Shown: piece after piece, positions 10,637 to 23,083 of the stretch
How the letters are laid out: every line of letters starts with the position of its first letter
Position numbering within the stretch: the stretch's first letter is position 1
Assembly (NCBI GenBank): GCA_038501195.1
Contig: JBBPUQ010000001.1
Coordinates: forward strand, 5,022,001 to 5,086,000
Origin: Nemania diffusa
Taxonomy: Eukaryota > Ascomycota > Sordariomycetes > Xylariales > Xylariaceae
Direction: 5' to 3'
DNA: 64,000 bases
The notes under the pieces: generated by a model
The model's database searches: none
Seen by the model: the letters and a program-made list of their open reading frames with translations, nothing else
Told to the model about the DNA's origin: nothing
Program-made: the position numbers and the translations under genes

Positions 10637-13600
10637 CGGACAAGGCATATACCAGAGCCTGTTATAACCACTATGATGGGTGTTTTAAGAGGGGCCCTGC
10701 TTGGAATGCTGACCAGACTGGTCCAGGGGCGTATAGGAAACCCAGTCCAACCCAGGGAAAATCAAGCTCCGTTCTCTTGGTGCTCGGCCGCCGCAGTTGA
10801 TTAGGTGAGGGAAGTCAGATGACGTGCTGCCCTTTAGACTTTAGACGACCTTGCTGCTAGTCATATAGGCAAAACATCAGGGCAAACAACTGCTGACGCC
10901 TGTCCCAGACTTCTCGCGGCCATGGCTCGAGCCGTGTGCGGCGCAGGTGTAGCTGATTCGGCGAGGCTCGCGAATTATACACATGACAGCTAGTCTAGAG
11001 GCTTCGGTATGGCTTGTAAGTCATAGCGTTGCAAGTCATGCATGTCATCTTCATATTAACATAGATCAACGGAGAACGAGGTTGCGGGGGTTTGATCAAT
11101 TAATTCAATTTAAACACCTTCAAGAGACCACCTTGACTATAATCTACCCCTTTGACGACATGCTCTCGATAGCGGTACTCGTATACTCCCTCTATCGCCG
11201 CCATGCCTCGCCATCTCAGGCCGGAGCAAACGGAATCGCTTATCTCATGTCCAGATCAACTATTCCACCCCCCCTCTCTCCCCCCTCCCCTATCCCCCTG
11301 AGAGAGGCCCGCTTGGGTTCCGTCGATATGTCGTCGGGGGCGTGATAGCAGAGAGGCGGGGTTTCTAGCTGTTGCTTGGCTCCCTGCATATGCGGTCTGA
11401 TCTACACGTATTCCCGCCGGGTCTCTTCCCCTATTACTCCCTGCTTCTCGTATGGGCCTTTGTTGGTAGGGCATCCAGATCTACGAGAAGCCATCATCTA
11501 CCTAAGCAGCGATTGCTTTGCCCCGGCCTCGCCACGCCAAGACTCCTTCGAGATATGGGGATAGTGATGCGAATTAAGCCTGCCCTTCTGTTCCCGAACT
11601 AACGCCTTGCCCCGGAAATCCAGATGAACTCAAAACGGAGAAGCAGGCGATTTTGTACAAAAAACCCTGGCCGGTATTTGCCGTCGTATGAGGGAGTCAA
11701 GAGCTCTGGGCGGTATGAATGCGCAGAAACTCGAGAGGCCCTGGCCCTGGCTGGAGACTAACAGATTGCCAATCTGGAAGCCTTTATGCTCGTGCCGTAG
11801 CAACACTGCTATCAGCTAGACGGACTTCGTCAACTGCACAGTGGACATTGACCCGGCTGAACGATGTAGCGCTCGTGTGGTCCTCTTGAGCACGCCGTCT
11901 TGCGGCTTCCATCTATGGATGTGCGGAAGAAGTGCGTGCCCGGATCATGGCAAGATGTGTATATGTAATAGTTCTTGGTGAAGTCGCACATTGTGAGCGG
12001 TCTGGAAGATAAGGTTCTGGATAAGCAACTAGGGGTCCCCGCTGGTGAGTCTCATCTCACACATGGAGAGTAAAGGGGAGACAACAAACGTACCTCGATG
12101 GTATGAAGCCGTAGGTAGAGACGAGCCAGGAGAGCAACACACGAGCTCACAATAATTTGAAGTTTATGTGGAATGTGCTGGACACGGTCCGTCGAAAAAG
12201 GAGATGGTAGATGAAGCTTGGAACAGGAGACGGTGACGGCATGTCTTAGATCTTTATATATCAGTTGAGATATGTGCCGAAGCTAGCACAAGAAGATATC
12301 GAGATATGCAGGGCTTCCCTGTCTTGGTCTAAAGGCTAGAAGTGGGCAGGCTACGTATGGTATAGGAGTACCATACGCCCGGCCGAAGTATTACAAGATA
12401 CATCGTACGGTAGGCGGTAGGCGGTAGACAGCAGACGGTAGAGGCATGTCCCCATTTAGCCTTCGACAAGACATCGCAGGCATGAGGAGGCACCCTAGAA
12501 TACCTACAGCATGCGTGAGCGCCTGTGTATCTCGACAGACCACGTACATCCATTGGAAGCCCTATAGCAAGCAAGCAACGGATGGTATGGTATGTTTGGA
12601 TGCCCGGTCTACACTAGACTAAGTGGCCGAGAGAGGCCTGTACATAAGTGACATGGGTTTCGAACAAGGCCGGCCCCTGTCAGCGAGGAGCCGTGACGGG
12701 GAACGGGTTGGCACGTATGATGTCGAGAAAGTCATGTTCAGGTACGTAGGGAGGGCAGGTAAAGTATACATGATGGTGAAGACGACGGGGAGCCTGGTCT
12801 AAGTAGGGGTGACAAGAGAGGCGGGGGTTAAGTTAGGTACGTAGGCGATGTACTGTACTATACCGTACTATTCTGTCTGTACTGTACCGTACTAGATAGA
12901 TAGGTAGTATAGATAGGCAGGCAGGCAGTCAATTATACCGAGGGGCCTCACTTAAGCAACAATTGACTCTATAAGACGATGATCAAGGGAGACGGAGAAG
13001 GAGGAACAGGAAAACAGAGCTGTGGGAGGTACTTTTCTTAGGCGACAAGGATGCAGAGTGCAGTACTGCATATAAGTACCTATATCGGTCTGTTTTCGGT
13101 AATAACAAACTGCGCCAGATCATAAGACGATACGATACCACTTTGGTACCACAGGTAAGGTCATGCCGTACTGTAGATCGGGATGTAGGGATAACCCAAG
13201 TCACCACCGTGGCCTTGCGGAAGGTGAGCGAAAAGGGACAGGAATGCTAGAAAAAAAAGGACCAGGGAATAGAAGGGGAAAAGAAAAAAAAAAGTACGGA
13301 GAGGGGTGGTCCCCTGAGGAAGCCAAGATCCCTACTAGGTAGTCGAGGGTACAAAATAGAACTCGGTCCTGCAGCAGACCGCCGTTGTAGGTATTCTGTA
13401 CAGTATAGGTAGAACTTACACGACGGGTAGCACGTGGTGTAGTGTTCGGCCCCTCTGGTGAATGTACAATGTACTACTTGTACAGAATATAGCACTATAT
13501 CGAGTGGGTAGAGTTCCCGGATGGGGCATAGCTATAACTTGCGACGGCGGTAAGTCGAACTAGGAGCTTTGCGATCCCAAGCCACAGTATAGAATACATA

Positions 13601-14066
13601 CCTTTACATCGTATTTAGTATGTGTCGTTATTTGCTCCCGTGTACTGATTGGCTCTTCTAGAATGATAGTAAGTGAGAAAAGAGGAGGTTTTTTTTTTAA
13701 ACTAGGTACGTTAACGGAATAACCTCAACGGTCTCGGGACAGTCAGTCGGCAAGTATAGCGCAGCTAGTATAACTACATATTGCTGCTCGGCAGATACAT
13801 ACCTTAGATACCTGTCACAACCTGCCTATTACTTACATCTGTAGAATGTTTTCTGTAGGCTTGTCTAGAATGAGTTGGGACATCATCTGCAGTATATGCC
13901 AACCTACCTAGGTAGGTAGGTAGATACTGTACCGAGATAGATCACCTATGCGTGCTTAATGATATTTTGTACTGGGTACAGGGTGTCAGGCCTTCCCTGT
14001 AGGAGTATGGTCAGCCTGCGCACTGATCATTTTCATCCCAGAATACCTATAATAGCCCGCCCACCT

Positions 14067-14083
14067 TAATAATAATAATAATA
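14067..14083. repeat. AAT microsatellite
   Basis: Five AAT units beginning in CTTAATAATAATAAT. Confidence 0.8.
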
Positions 14084-17000
14084 TGTAAGCTATGTAAGCA
14101 TAGCTAGGGTAGAGAATATTAATCAATATTCCACCATTGTACCAACAACCCTCACACGTTACCTCCGCCTATTTGTGTCGAGTATACACGTAGGTATCGT
14201 GAATACCGACTATACTAGGTACACCGATACCGACTTGTGTATCATCAGCGTAAGCATGACATGATGGAGCCGGAGCACTTTCTCCTCACCTACTCTGCAC
14301 CTACAGGCTACCTACATAGTATAAGTATACTACCTATCTACATACACTACCTAGGTAATCCGTCCGCCTTCTGCAGTGAGTGCTGTAGATGGGTATATGC
14401 CGAAAAGAGGTATTATGCACTGATAATATAGAGGGTAATATAAAGCATATTGGTGGCGAGGCGCCGTCGACCTGCCAGCTAACCAGCAATGACATAATTG
14501 AATCTCCTCAGCGGCCGGGCAGGCCCTCGTTACATCACATAGGTACCTCACGAGACATGAGACATGGCTGTTATAGATTAAAACCAGGTTCGATATCGGA
14601 TGGAGATGCGGTACCTATTCTAAAGTTAGTAGACCTACCCGCGCCTCCCCAGCCCTGATCTCCCAGACACAGACGCAAGACACACAAGACAAACGTTAGT
14701 TGATACCTAATGGCTTAAAAAGGGAATATCCAATGTATCAGGCGTTTATACGGGACAGTCCGGGTAGACGCCATCGTCGAGCGTTCGGGCGTTCTGGAGC
14801 CGGGTCTGGACTTGACAATGCTATTTTAAACCTCGGGGGGGCTATATATAAAACCACGAATTCTGCCATGCCATGCCAGCCTGCGAGGTTTTAGGCGCCT
14901 TGGCCGATGATGGGTGCAAGCGGAGGACCCGACTCCAACATTGTCGTTGCCCGGCGACAGGGAACATACGTAGGTGATAATGCGGCTCTTCTATAATGCA
15001 ACTACGCGCCCACGATCTATCGTCACCCCGGCGTCCAAAACCAGCTTTCCCATGCCCTCGACCGACCTACATCATCATGCCTTACATGTATGCCAAGTCG
15101 TCCGCTTTTGGTCTGTACAATGTCACGTATAGTCGGTATGTTATCGTTCTCCCCCCTCCTCCCCCTAGCTCGTAACCGCCCGAGTGGGACTACTCGTGAA
15201 AAGGGCTGCATGCAGCAGGCATTCTCCCTACACCATCTAAGGTTAATTACCTTCTTGCTCACTCACTTACAGCACCTACGAGTCAGTCGTCGAGTGGAGT
15301 ATCTCTCTCGTTGTGTTTTGAGTCGCCGCCCACGGCAGACACAACCGTCCATGCGCCGGTTCGGCATATAGCCGTCCTCGCCTAAGTATATATAGTAAAC
15401 TACCTCTCGACACATGTCGACTCGAGGGGGAGAAGGGGGGGGACTGTTTATTGTGACTACGGCTCGGCTAACCGCAGTAAGCGCCACATACGCGGTATTT
15501 TCGATTCGAGTGCTACCGAACCGCATGGTAAGGGTCGAGTGGCAGGGGTCGTACAGCTTGACAAGGTATTAAACTGTCACGAATTTAGGATCAGGGAGGG
15601 CACCCTCATCCCAGTCAGATCTTAGAAGAGAACTACCTGCAGATGCCCAGAGACATGGGTAGCAAGGCGCCCTCGATCGTACGCTTGGCGCCATTCTCCT
15701 TCTTGTTCCTGCTGCCGTCGTCCTCGTCATCTCCGCCGTCCTCGTCCTCGGGTGATAGGGATGCAAAAACCACATAAGCGGCAACTCCACCGGACTGCTA
15801 TGATATCCCACGGATATGCACCACTACCAAGGCTAGAACCAGACGATCGTTGATGATGGTGGTGTGTTTTCTTGGGCTACATACTCGCTTATCTCGATCG
15901 CGGGACTGCATGTTTACCGTATGCATGTAAGAGACTCGCGGCCGGCATGTTGCATAGCTAAGGAAGATCGGTCAGTGTTCTCGATGCAGTCACTGCGGTT
16001 TGGTTCTAGAAACTTTCCAGTTTCAGTACGGCAGGTGGCGGAAGGACCCGCGAGTTATTCTACTTAGAACAAGCACTAAACGGCCGCTAAGAAGAACCTC
16101 GTGAATTGGAAATCGTATCACAAAGGCTTCTTCTGGCGGCACACTACTAGAGGCGTGAGGATCTCCTAAGAGAGGGCAGGTCTACGCGTACCACGTATAA
16201 CTCGCTTGACTAACTCCTGACATATACTTGTCAGACTAGGTATAATGGCAGAGATGAGATGAGTTTCTTGGGACATGGTTGATTTCGGGCCGTCCGCGCA
16301 CGGTCTCGCGTGACGGTAGATCTCAACAAGGGACAAGGGCAGGATTTCGTGATCGGGTAACCCATAACCCATGCTGCCCCAGGCAGGCGACAAAGATCCT
16401 ACACTATCTCGATAGAGAGGTAGGCTTCCGCCCTGGTCCAGATGTACTGAACAGCCTCACATGATTGCACTGTTGAACAGTAATTACCTACAAGGTAGTT
16501 ATCACAGCCCCCCACGCCAGTTTATCTGCTCGTCGCCATATCCCGATGGGGCCTATCGCAGCCTTCCGGCTCATTCCCCGAACACACAGACGCCACTTAC
16601 ACCTGAATATCAACCAGACAAACCCACCAGTAAAATGACCTCCGTGTGGAAAATCCCTCCTCTCACTCCCTTTCCCTCGCAAGCCATCCCCTGGTCGGTA
16701 TGACAGGGTGATTCGGTGCTGGCCTGCCGGAGATAATATAGTCTATATTATCAGACCATGTAAGCAGTGGAAGCGAGGTCTCAAGAGCTTCGAAACGACA
16801 CGGCGATTTGCACAAGTCGAGAGCCATATCATGCAAGATCACCTAAGAGGAAACTGTAGCCTGGAATATCGAGAGCGTGAGGTGTCAGCAAATTAATTAT
16901 TAGGCGTCCTACAGCGTGTGAATGCCATTACTTCCAGAGTATCACCAAACTAATTAAGCCCATACCTGTTCTTACCATGCCTTGACATGCTTACCCTCCG

Positions 17001-17192
17001 TACGATGCTTTTCAACCCCACCTTTTTCCATAGTAGGTACGCGCTGTTCCCAAATCTTCTGAAGCCCTTCGAGTTATCGTGTGCATCCAAAGCCAGAATA
17101 GTTTTTTTACTTATCACAGACTTTTTCCTCTGCCTTTTCCTGTGGCCCCTAGTAAAAAGAAAAGAGGAAACCTGGACACCGCCAACATGACT

Positions 17193-17783
17193 TCACAGCA
17201 CCGCCAGCGCGGCGAGTAAACCCCCGCAGAAGCTGACCTTGGACCCCATCCCAGCCAGCGCCCCTGCGTTCGGGGTGGCCGCGGCGGTCGGCACTGTCGT
17301 CGAAGCCGTCGTGGTGCTGGAGGTGGAGGCGGCGGCGGTTCCCGATGCGCTGGCACACGTCACGGACTGGGGGAGATCGGTGACGCCCTGCGTGCTGCAG
17401 AAGCTGCGGGCGTAGTCGACGGCCTGCTTCTGGTCGGCCGCATCACAGACCCCGGCCAGGCAGCATGCAATGCCGCTGATAAAGGAGTCGCTGGCGCAGA
17501 TGCATTTGGCGTCCAGCCTGGCACAGTCGCCGATCTGGTCGCCCGTTGTGAACTTGGCCAGACAGTTCTTCTAGTCCAGGGGGGGCGCTGACGTTAGCAT
17601 GCCGGTGGGATTGAAGAGAGAGAAAAAAAAAACAAAACAAGAACACTTCCCGTCTTATCCTTGCCTTCCATTCCATTCCGAACTGGGCATGCGCTTCAAG
17701 GGAGTGAAACTTACGGCACAGTCGGGAAGGTCCTGGGCGACGGCGGCGCTAGCAAGGGTAAACGCAACGGTAGCCGGCTTCAT
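17193..17783 (-). CDS. CFEM-domain protein, secreted and probably GPI-anchored
   Basis: Two exons, 17783-17715 and 17570-17193, flank a 144-base phase-0 intron and give 148 residues. No long ORF covers the gene, so it is easily missed. Residues 1-16 (MKPATVAFTLASAAVA) are a signal peptide. Cysteines at 22, 26, 39, 46, 48, 59, 60, 65 and 81 reproduce the eight-cysteine CFEM spacing with one extra in the CC doublet. Asp43 in LDAKCIC sits where CFEM proteins place the heme-iron ligand. After FCSTQGVTDLP comes a Ser/Thr/Ala-rich stalk, then a small-residue omega-like region (NAGALAG) and a hydrophobic tail (GGLLAALAVL), which fits GPI anchoring to the wall or membrane. CFEM proteins act in heme or iron uptake, adhesion or host interaction. 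The exact role here is unknown. Confidence 0.88.
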
Positions 17784-19545
17784 GATACCTATCTATCTAC
17801 CTTAGTAGCAGGGTTACAAGAAATGAAGACGGTGAAGCTAGACCGGGTGGTAGTTGTCTAATTTGTAAGCGTAGATAGAGGATTCGTGTTTTGCTTATGT
17901 GCCGTCCTTCAGAAGACAGAGGAGATGCAAACTGGTAGGTGACGGCTAAAGAGCGTCATAACAAAGAGTAGAGTTAACACAACCTGAGGTTGGAGGGTTA
18001 CACTACTAGTAGACCTTAGGTAAGTAACCTACATACCTTAGGTACGCTACTGTAGCCACTTACACACTGCCGCCTAACGTTGGGCAGATAAGGTTCGGTA
18101 GGTAAAACAGATGCACACACACCTTGTTTCTTACATAGCTGCCCACTTACAGGTCTTACTAAGTAAGTGGTGTAGACTTCCCCGCGATCTCTGCTCCATC
18201 ATTTAGCGGCGATCACCAGGGGCCGAGGAGCGTTTGAGCGGGTACTGTACGCGTAGTATGGTAGGCGAGACCCTGTGGAATGCTACAATTTCCCAATCCG
18301 GCATGCCAAGCGCAATCATTCGATGGTAGCTTAAAACTGCCGACCAGATTGGGAATGAATACTTCTCTCCGGGGTTTGTAAGTACCTATGTACGTTACAC
18401 CTATGCATACTTACGTTATACAATGTAATTATAACCAAGGATCGAGTTGCCTTTATCCTACTGTAAGTAGGTAGAGGGGAAAACCCAAATCCCGATCTTT
18501 TAATCTAATGATAACTCTGTTTAAGCTGTTAGAAAATGTTTTTAACTCGCCGGAAAACCTGTTCAAATAGACACACTTTTTATCCTCACCTTCTCCTCAC
18601 TTAGGTAGCCATAAATAGCTGTATAGTATACCTATAGGGATTGGGCGAATGCTGTGGTCCACATACCTAAACTTACAACAAACTAAGAATAACCGCTAGA
18701 TAGAGTTAGGTACACATGCGTCAAGAGGTAAATAGGTACTGTACTACATACACTTACATGATGTTACCATTTAAAGGTATGCAATCTCCACAGTGGGGCC
18801 ATTAGATAACAGGGGTATGCGGGTTTCCCCGTCATGCAGAAGAGAGAGTCGTTTTGAGACTCGAAATAGCAGTGACATGGGGAGAATCAGCTTTTTTTTA
18901 TGGCATCTATAATACAACTGCCCTAGCGATATCATAGCAGCCTAAAGCAGCATCGTATGGATTACGAAGAGGGCTATGGTTATGCGTACGAGCACGAGCG
19001 CGCCTAGATCGGTCTCAGTGTCGCGTTCCGGCATCGTTAGTGCTGGGTAGTTCGTTTATTCGTTCGTTTGCTCGTTCGCTAATACCTCCCCTCTTCCCCA
19101 GCTAGGCAAACGGGGCTGTAGATCTCTGGACAGCAAGGTTCTGTCCTGAGAATGCATCACCATCGATATTGATACGCGGGTAGTTTGAGCATATAAACTC
19201 ACTAATCCCACATGGGTCTAGGCAGACTGCCTAATCCGCCCCCGGATCCCGCCTGCATGGGGCCGGAATAAAGTATGCATGCTGCGTACTGCGTCCGGGA
19301 AACATACGACTACTGCTCGGATTACACGGCCTCGCAAGAAGCCCAAGAGCGAGACTACGCGTAGTAATCGAGTGCCTCTCGTGAAACAGCGCAATACGCA
19401 GTATAGCTTGATATAAATCATACGAATAGCAAACCCCGATCCCGGTATTAATAAGCTATAACTTCTTCGGGGTTTGTTTTCGGGGTTGATTATATGTAGG
19501 TATTGTCCCTTGACCTAGCCACCTCAATAGCACGTATTGTTATGC

Positions 19546-19561
19546 ATATATATATATATAT
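19546..19561. repeat. AT microsatellite
   Basis: About eight AT units in a region of general AT richness. Confidence 0.8.
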
Positions 19562-19623
19562 GTATTCGGAATACCTAGTTAACAGTCCAACTAACTAGCA
19601 AGGACCTCCAATATAGTTAAGTT

Positions 19624-19674
19624 TCTATCTATCTATCTACCTATCTATCTGTCTGTCTATCTATCTGCCTATCC
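19624..19674. repeat. CTAT tetranucleotide tract
   Basis: Roughly twelve CTAT units interrupted by CTAC, CTGT and CTGC variants. Confidence 0.85.
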
Positions 19675-19763
19675 ACTTACATAGTTATCATAAAGTAGCG
19701 GGGTAAACAATACTACCTAGACACCCGCCACGACGATGAGACAGTCCGTCAAAGACCTCAGGG

Positions 19764-19789
19764 GTAGTAGTAGTAGTAGCAGTAGTAGT
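19764..19789. repeat. TAG trinucleotide tract
   Basis: Eight imperfect TAG units with one CAG interruption. Confidence 0.8.
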
Positions 19790-20050
19790 TTCCAATGTTG
19801 TTATTGGCCATGGGAAAGTACAATAAGCTATATGTACCCTTTGTTATGTACTCTCTAATAAGGTTTAGTCCATCCGAAGTAGCATCGTTCATGCACCCCG
19901 CAAAAGCTATAATCACTTATACCCAAACCTGACGGGAGCTCGACCAAACCACCGCCGATCCAATATCAAAACCGTCTCAGGGAAAGCGAAAACACTTTGT
20001 GAATCAATCTAAAGTCATATTATCATGCCATAAGGCCCAAACACTTGAAC

Positions 20051-22492
20051 ATGGGGTTAGGGATCCTGCCAGTCTCAGGTCACGTACCAGGTGAGGACAT
20101 ATCCAAGGACGGACGAAGCGGAAGCGGATGATGATGAGGAGGTATTATTATTGACATGGGGCTGCGGAGTTAGGCACTACGCGATACTTCGACGACCCGG
20201 CTCGGCCTCGGACTGTCGACACGACCGAGTCGGCGGGCTTGAAGTGTGACCGCAGCGGGCCCGTCCCGATTATATTGGTAAGCTGATACTCTACAAAGGC
20301 GGAGAGGTGCGAGGTGGGATGTGGGAGAGAGCAAGGCGAGGAGACGAGATAGGATACAGGATACAGGATAGATTGATTACCCAAGCATGAACCAAACCCG
20401 TCACTGACAAGGCAGCCATAGAATCCCCAGCCCTCCGACGACCCCAACGACCCCCTGAACTGGCCGCTATGGCGACGCGACCTCATCACCCTCGTGCTCT
20501 CGCTGACGGCCATCTTCGCCACGGCCCTGGGGCCCATCCTCGCCGCCGACACGCTGACGCTGTCGCTGTGGTTCGCGCTGGACTTCACGTACATTGCCCT
20601 GCTGACCGGCTACTTCCTCCTCGGCGTCGGCGTCGCCGGCTTCTTCGTCGTGCCCACCGGCCGCGTCTGGGGCAAGCGGCACCTGTTCATCCTCGGGCTC
20701 GCCGTCCTCGTCGCCGCGAGCGCCTGGGCCGGCGCCGCGGGCCGCAGCTACTCGAGCCTGCTCTGGGCGCGCATCGTCCAAGTAAGTCCGCTGGAGTCTT
20801 TTATCCCCCCTTTCGGCCTGTCTCGGAGACACGAATTCATTTAACGGGCATATTCTGCTCTTTCTACTCCTGCAAGCTCCCGAAACCCTGAGCGATTCGT
20901 ACTATAAGTGGACATTACTGACTCCAGTGTTATATGTAGGGCGTCGGTGCCGCGCCGTTCGAGGGCCTCGTGAACGCCGCCGTCGGCGACTTGTATTTCG
21001 TGCATGTTAGTCTATGTACATCCCTCTCTCTCTCTCTCCTTCGCCTGAGCTCCAAAAGGAAGATATATAGGTGATTAGATGAGATACTCGCTTACACTGA
21101 ATGTCCCCTGCCACAGGAGCGAGGCAAGCGAATGGCCTTCACCAACCTGGCCGTCTTCGGCGGCGCGTTCTTCACGCCGATCCTCGTTGGCAAGATCACG
21201 CACACGATCGGGTGGTGGTGGACCTTCAACCTGGTCTCCATCTTCTGCGGCGCCTCGCTGGTCGCCGTCTTCCTCTTCTGTCCCGAGACGGCCTACCGGC
21301 GCGACGCGGCGTTAAACACAGACATCACCGCGTTCGTGCCAGCCCCGGACGGCCCCCGCCGCGTCGTCAGCGTCGATGACGAAGTCAAGACGCCCGCGGC
21401 CCAACACGCAATGCCAAGCCGCTCCTCGAGCATGCCCACGGCGACGCAGGCCCAGCCCGCCCCGCATCCCCCCCTCAAGAAATCCTTCGCGCAGTCCCTC
21501 GCCCTCTTCGACGGCCGCAAGACGGACGAGGCCTTCCTCAAGCTCCTCCTCCGGCCCCTTCCCCTACTTCTCGCGCAGCCGGCGTTCCTGTGGGCCGCGC
21601 TGGCGCAGGGCACGATGATCGGGTGGACCGTGTTCCTGGGCGTCATCCTGGCCGCCATCTTCCTCGGCCCCCCCTTATTCTGGGGCGAGGTGCAGACCGG
21701 CTACGCGTACGTCGGCCCCTTCGTCGGCGCGCTGCTGGGCTTCCTCGCCGCGGGCGTGCTGGCCGACTGGTCGGCCGCGGCCCTCACGCGGCGCAACGGC
21801 GGCGTCTACGAGCCCGAGTTCCGCCTCGCGCTCGTCGTCCCGCAGCTCGTGTTCGGCGTCGCTGGGCTGTTTGGTTTCGCCGTCACGGCGCAGGGGACGC
21901 TAGAGGGGCGGTTTCATGTGAGTCGTTCCCGTGGTCTTACATGATGCGTTCTATGTGACAGTTAGACTGATTAAATCGCTAGTGGGTGGTCCCGATAGTT
22001 TTCTTCGGCTTCGAAGTAGCCGGCACCGTGATCGGCGCTGTGGCGAGCTCCTTGTACATCGTCGATGCGTACCGTGAGCCTCCCATCTTCCCTTCTGAAC
22101 AACGCCTTGCAACCTGGGATGGGATTCTAACACGTAATCATTCATCGCATAGGCGACCTTGCCATCGAGGGCTTCACGTGCCTGATTATTTTCAAGAACA
22201 TGTTCAGCTTCGGCTTGACGTTCAAGGCTTATGAGTGGCTAGTACACGGTGGTATCAGGGAGGTCTTTTTCACCCTCGGGGCTGTGCAAATAGTCGTTTG
22301 TTTGTTGACTATTCCAATGTGTAAGCTAGCTCCTCATATTTTTCGTTACCCAACTTGACTCCCTTTTTTCTTTCGGACTTATAGTTCATGTTGGCTAATG
22401 TGATGCAATGTTGTGTAATAGATGTCTTCGGGAAACGAAACAGAGACTTCTTTCATCGTCATGATCTATTGGCCATGTTCGGGTTGAGGTAG
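20051..22492 (+). CDS. MFS transporter (DHA1/HOL1-like fungal subfamily)
   Basis: Eight exons: 20051-20090, 20174-20277, 20431-20781, 20940-21005, 21117-21917, 21983-22073, 22153-22320 and 22422-22492. They join in frame to 563 residues. The short first exons give MGLGILPVSGHVPG and a hydrophilic head ending VPIIL, followed by PSDDPNDPLNWPLWRRDL, the hallmark entry into TM1 of this fungal MFS group. The TM2-3 loop carries the MFS signature (PTGRVWGKRHLFILGL). TM4 has WARIVQGVGAAPFEGLV and the loop after it DLYFVHERGKR. TM5 holds NLAVFGGAFFTPILVGKI. A long hydrophilic loop around residues 280-340 (Ser/Pro-rich) separates the two six-helix halves. The protein likely sits in the plasma membrane and exports or imports a small molecule; the substrate is unknown. 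The exons are much more GC-rich than the flanks. Confidence 0.9.
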
Positions 22493-23083
22493 GAAGTATA
22501 ATCAATTTGTTTCTTACATCTCCAGGATCAAATTGTTGCTCCTAGTTAATATTAATTTCGTCTTTTATCGGTTGGTAGTTCACACGACCAGCTAATAAAT
22601 CACGCATCTCTGTTTTAAGGCCTTGCTTTAGTCTCGCCGTATAACCAATTGCTTAGCTGCTAGCTGTTTTAATACTCACCCTCGAGATATAGTACCTTAA
22701 ATCTATAGCTCATGATTAGTCGTCCCGGCTTATAGAAACTCTTAGCCGCTTATGTTAATATCGAAGACGCGCTTGCCGGCATCCGAACCCTATCATATCT
22801 ATTAAATCGCGCAACGTAGGCAAAGCTTGAGAAATAAAGTGGTATCTCATTGAAAACAGCAAAATACGTGCTCACTACGCTCTTTGGCTTTTCGGGGCAT
22901 CGTCTATACAATGCCTATATACAGTACATCATGGCTCGTGATTAGAAAACATCCGAAAAGGGGTATTCGGGCAATCCGAAATACCACGCTCGTACACCTT
23001 GGATTCTCAAGCCCCCCTGAAATTACATATTGAAATCCATCGATAATTGGCAATTTGGTTTCTCTTATTTTTCACCTTTCTCT
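22493..23083. other. Convergent intergenic interval
   Basis: AT-rich sequence between the 3' ends of the MFS gene and the histidine-phosphatase gene. No gene or repeat was recognised. Confidence 0.55.

Larger units (their letters stand above)
6265..17192. other. Gene-empty island of about 10.9 kb
   Basis: No ORF here has recognisable family features, and the longest (161 codons, minus strand, 9310-9795) is low-complexity translation of CA/GT repeats. A 171-codon plus ORF at 6632-7147 is the only candidate of modest length and is unrecognised. The sequence contains pyrimidine-rich tracts (7540-7630, 8040-8100, 9180-9250, 11265-11300), three clusters of CCTGGT-type hexamers, homopolymer runs, CA/GT and AAT microsatellites, and dense AGGTA/TACCT words. 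Such sequence is typical of long leaders, promoters or non-coding transcripts in filamentous fungi. No RNA gene was identified. Confidence 0.55.
17784..20050. other. Divergent intergenic interval CFEM/MFS with microsatellites
   Basis: About 2.3 kb upstream of both the CFEM gene (minus) and the MFS gene (plus). It is AT-rich and dense in TAGGTA/TACCTA words, and carries an AT run, a CTAT tract and a TAG tract (listed separately). The ORF at 19218-19421 is unsupported. No RNA gene was seen. Confidence 0.55.

Noticed and set aside
20148..20832. Minus-strand ORFs of 148 and 121 codons opposite the MFS gene
   Set aside because: Antisense to well-supported GC-rich MFS exons; high GC removes stop codons on the opposite strand.
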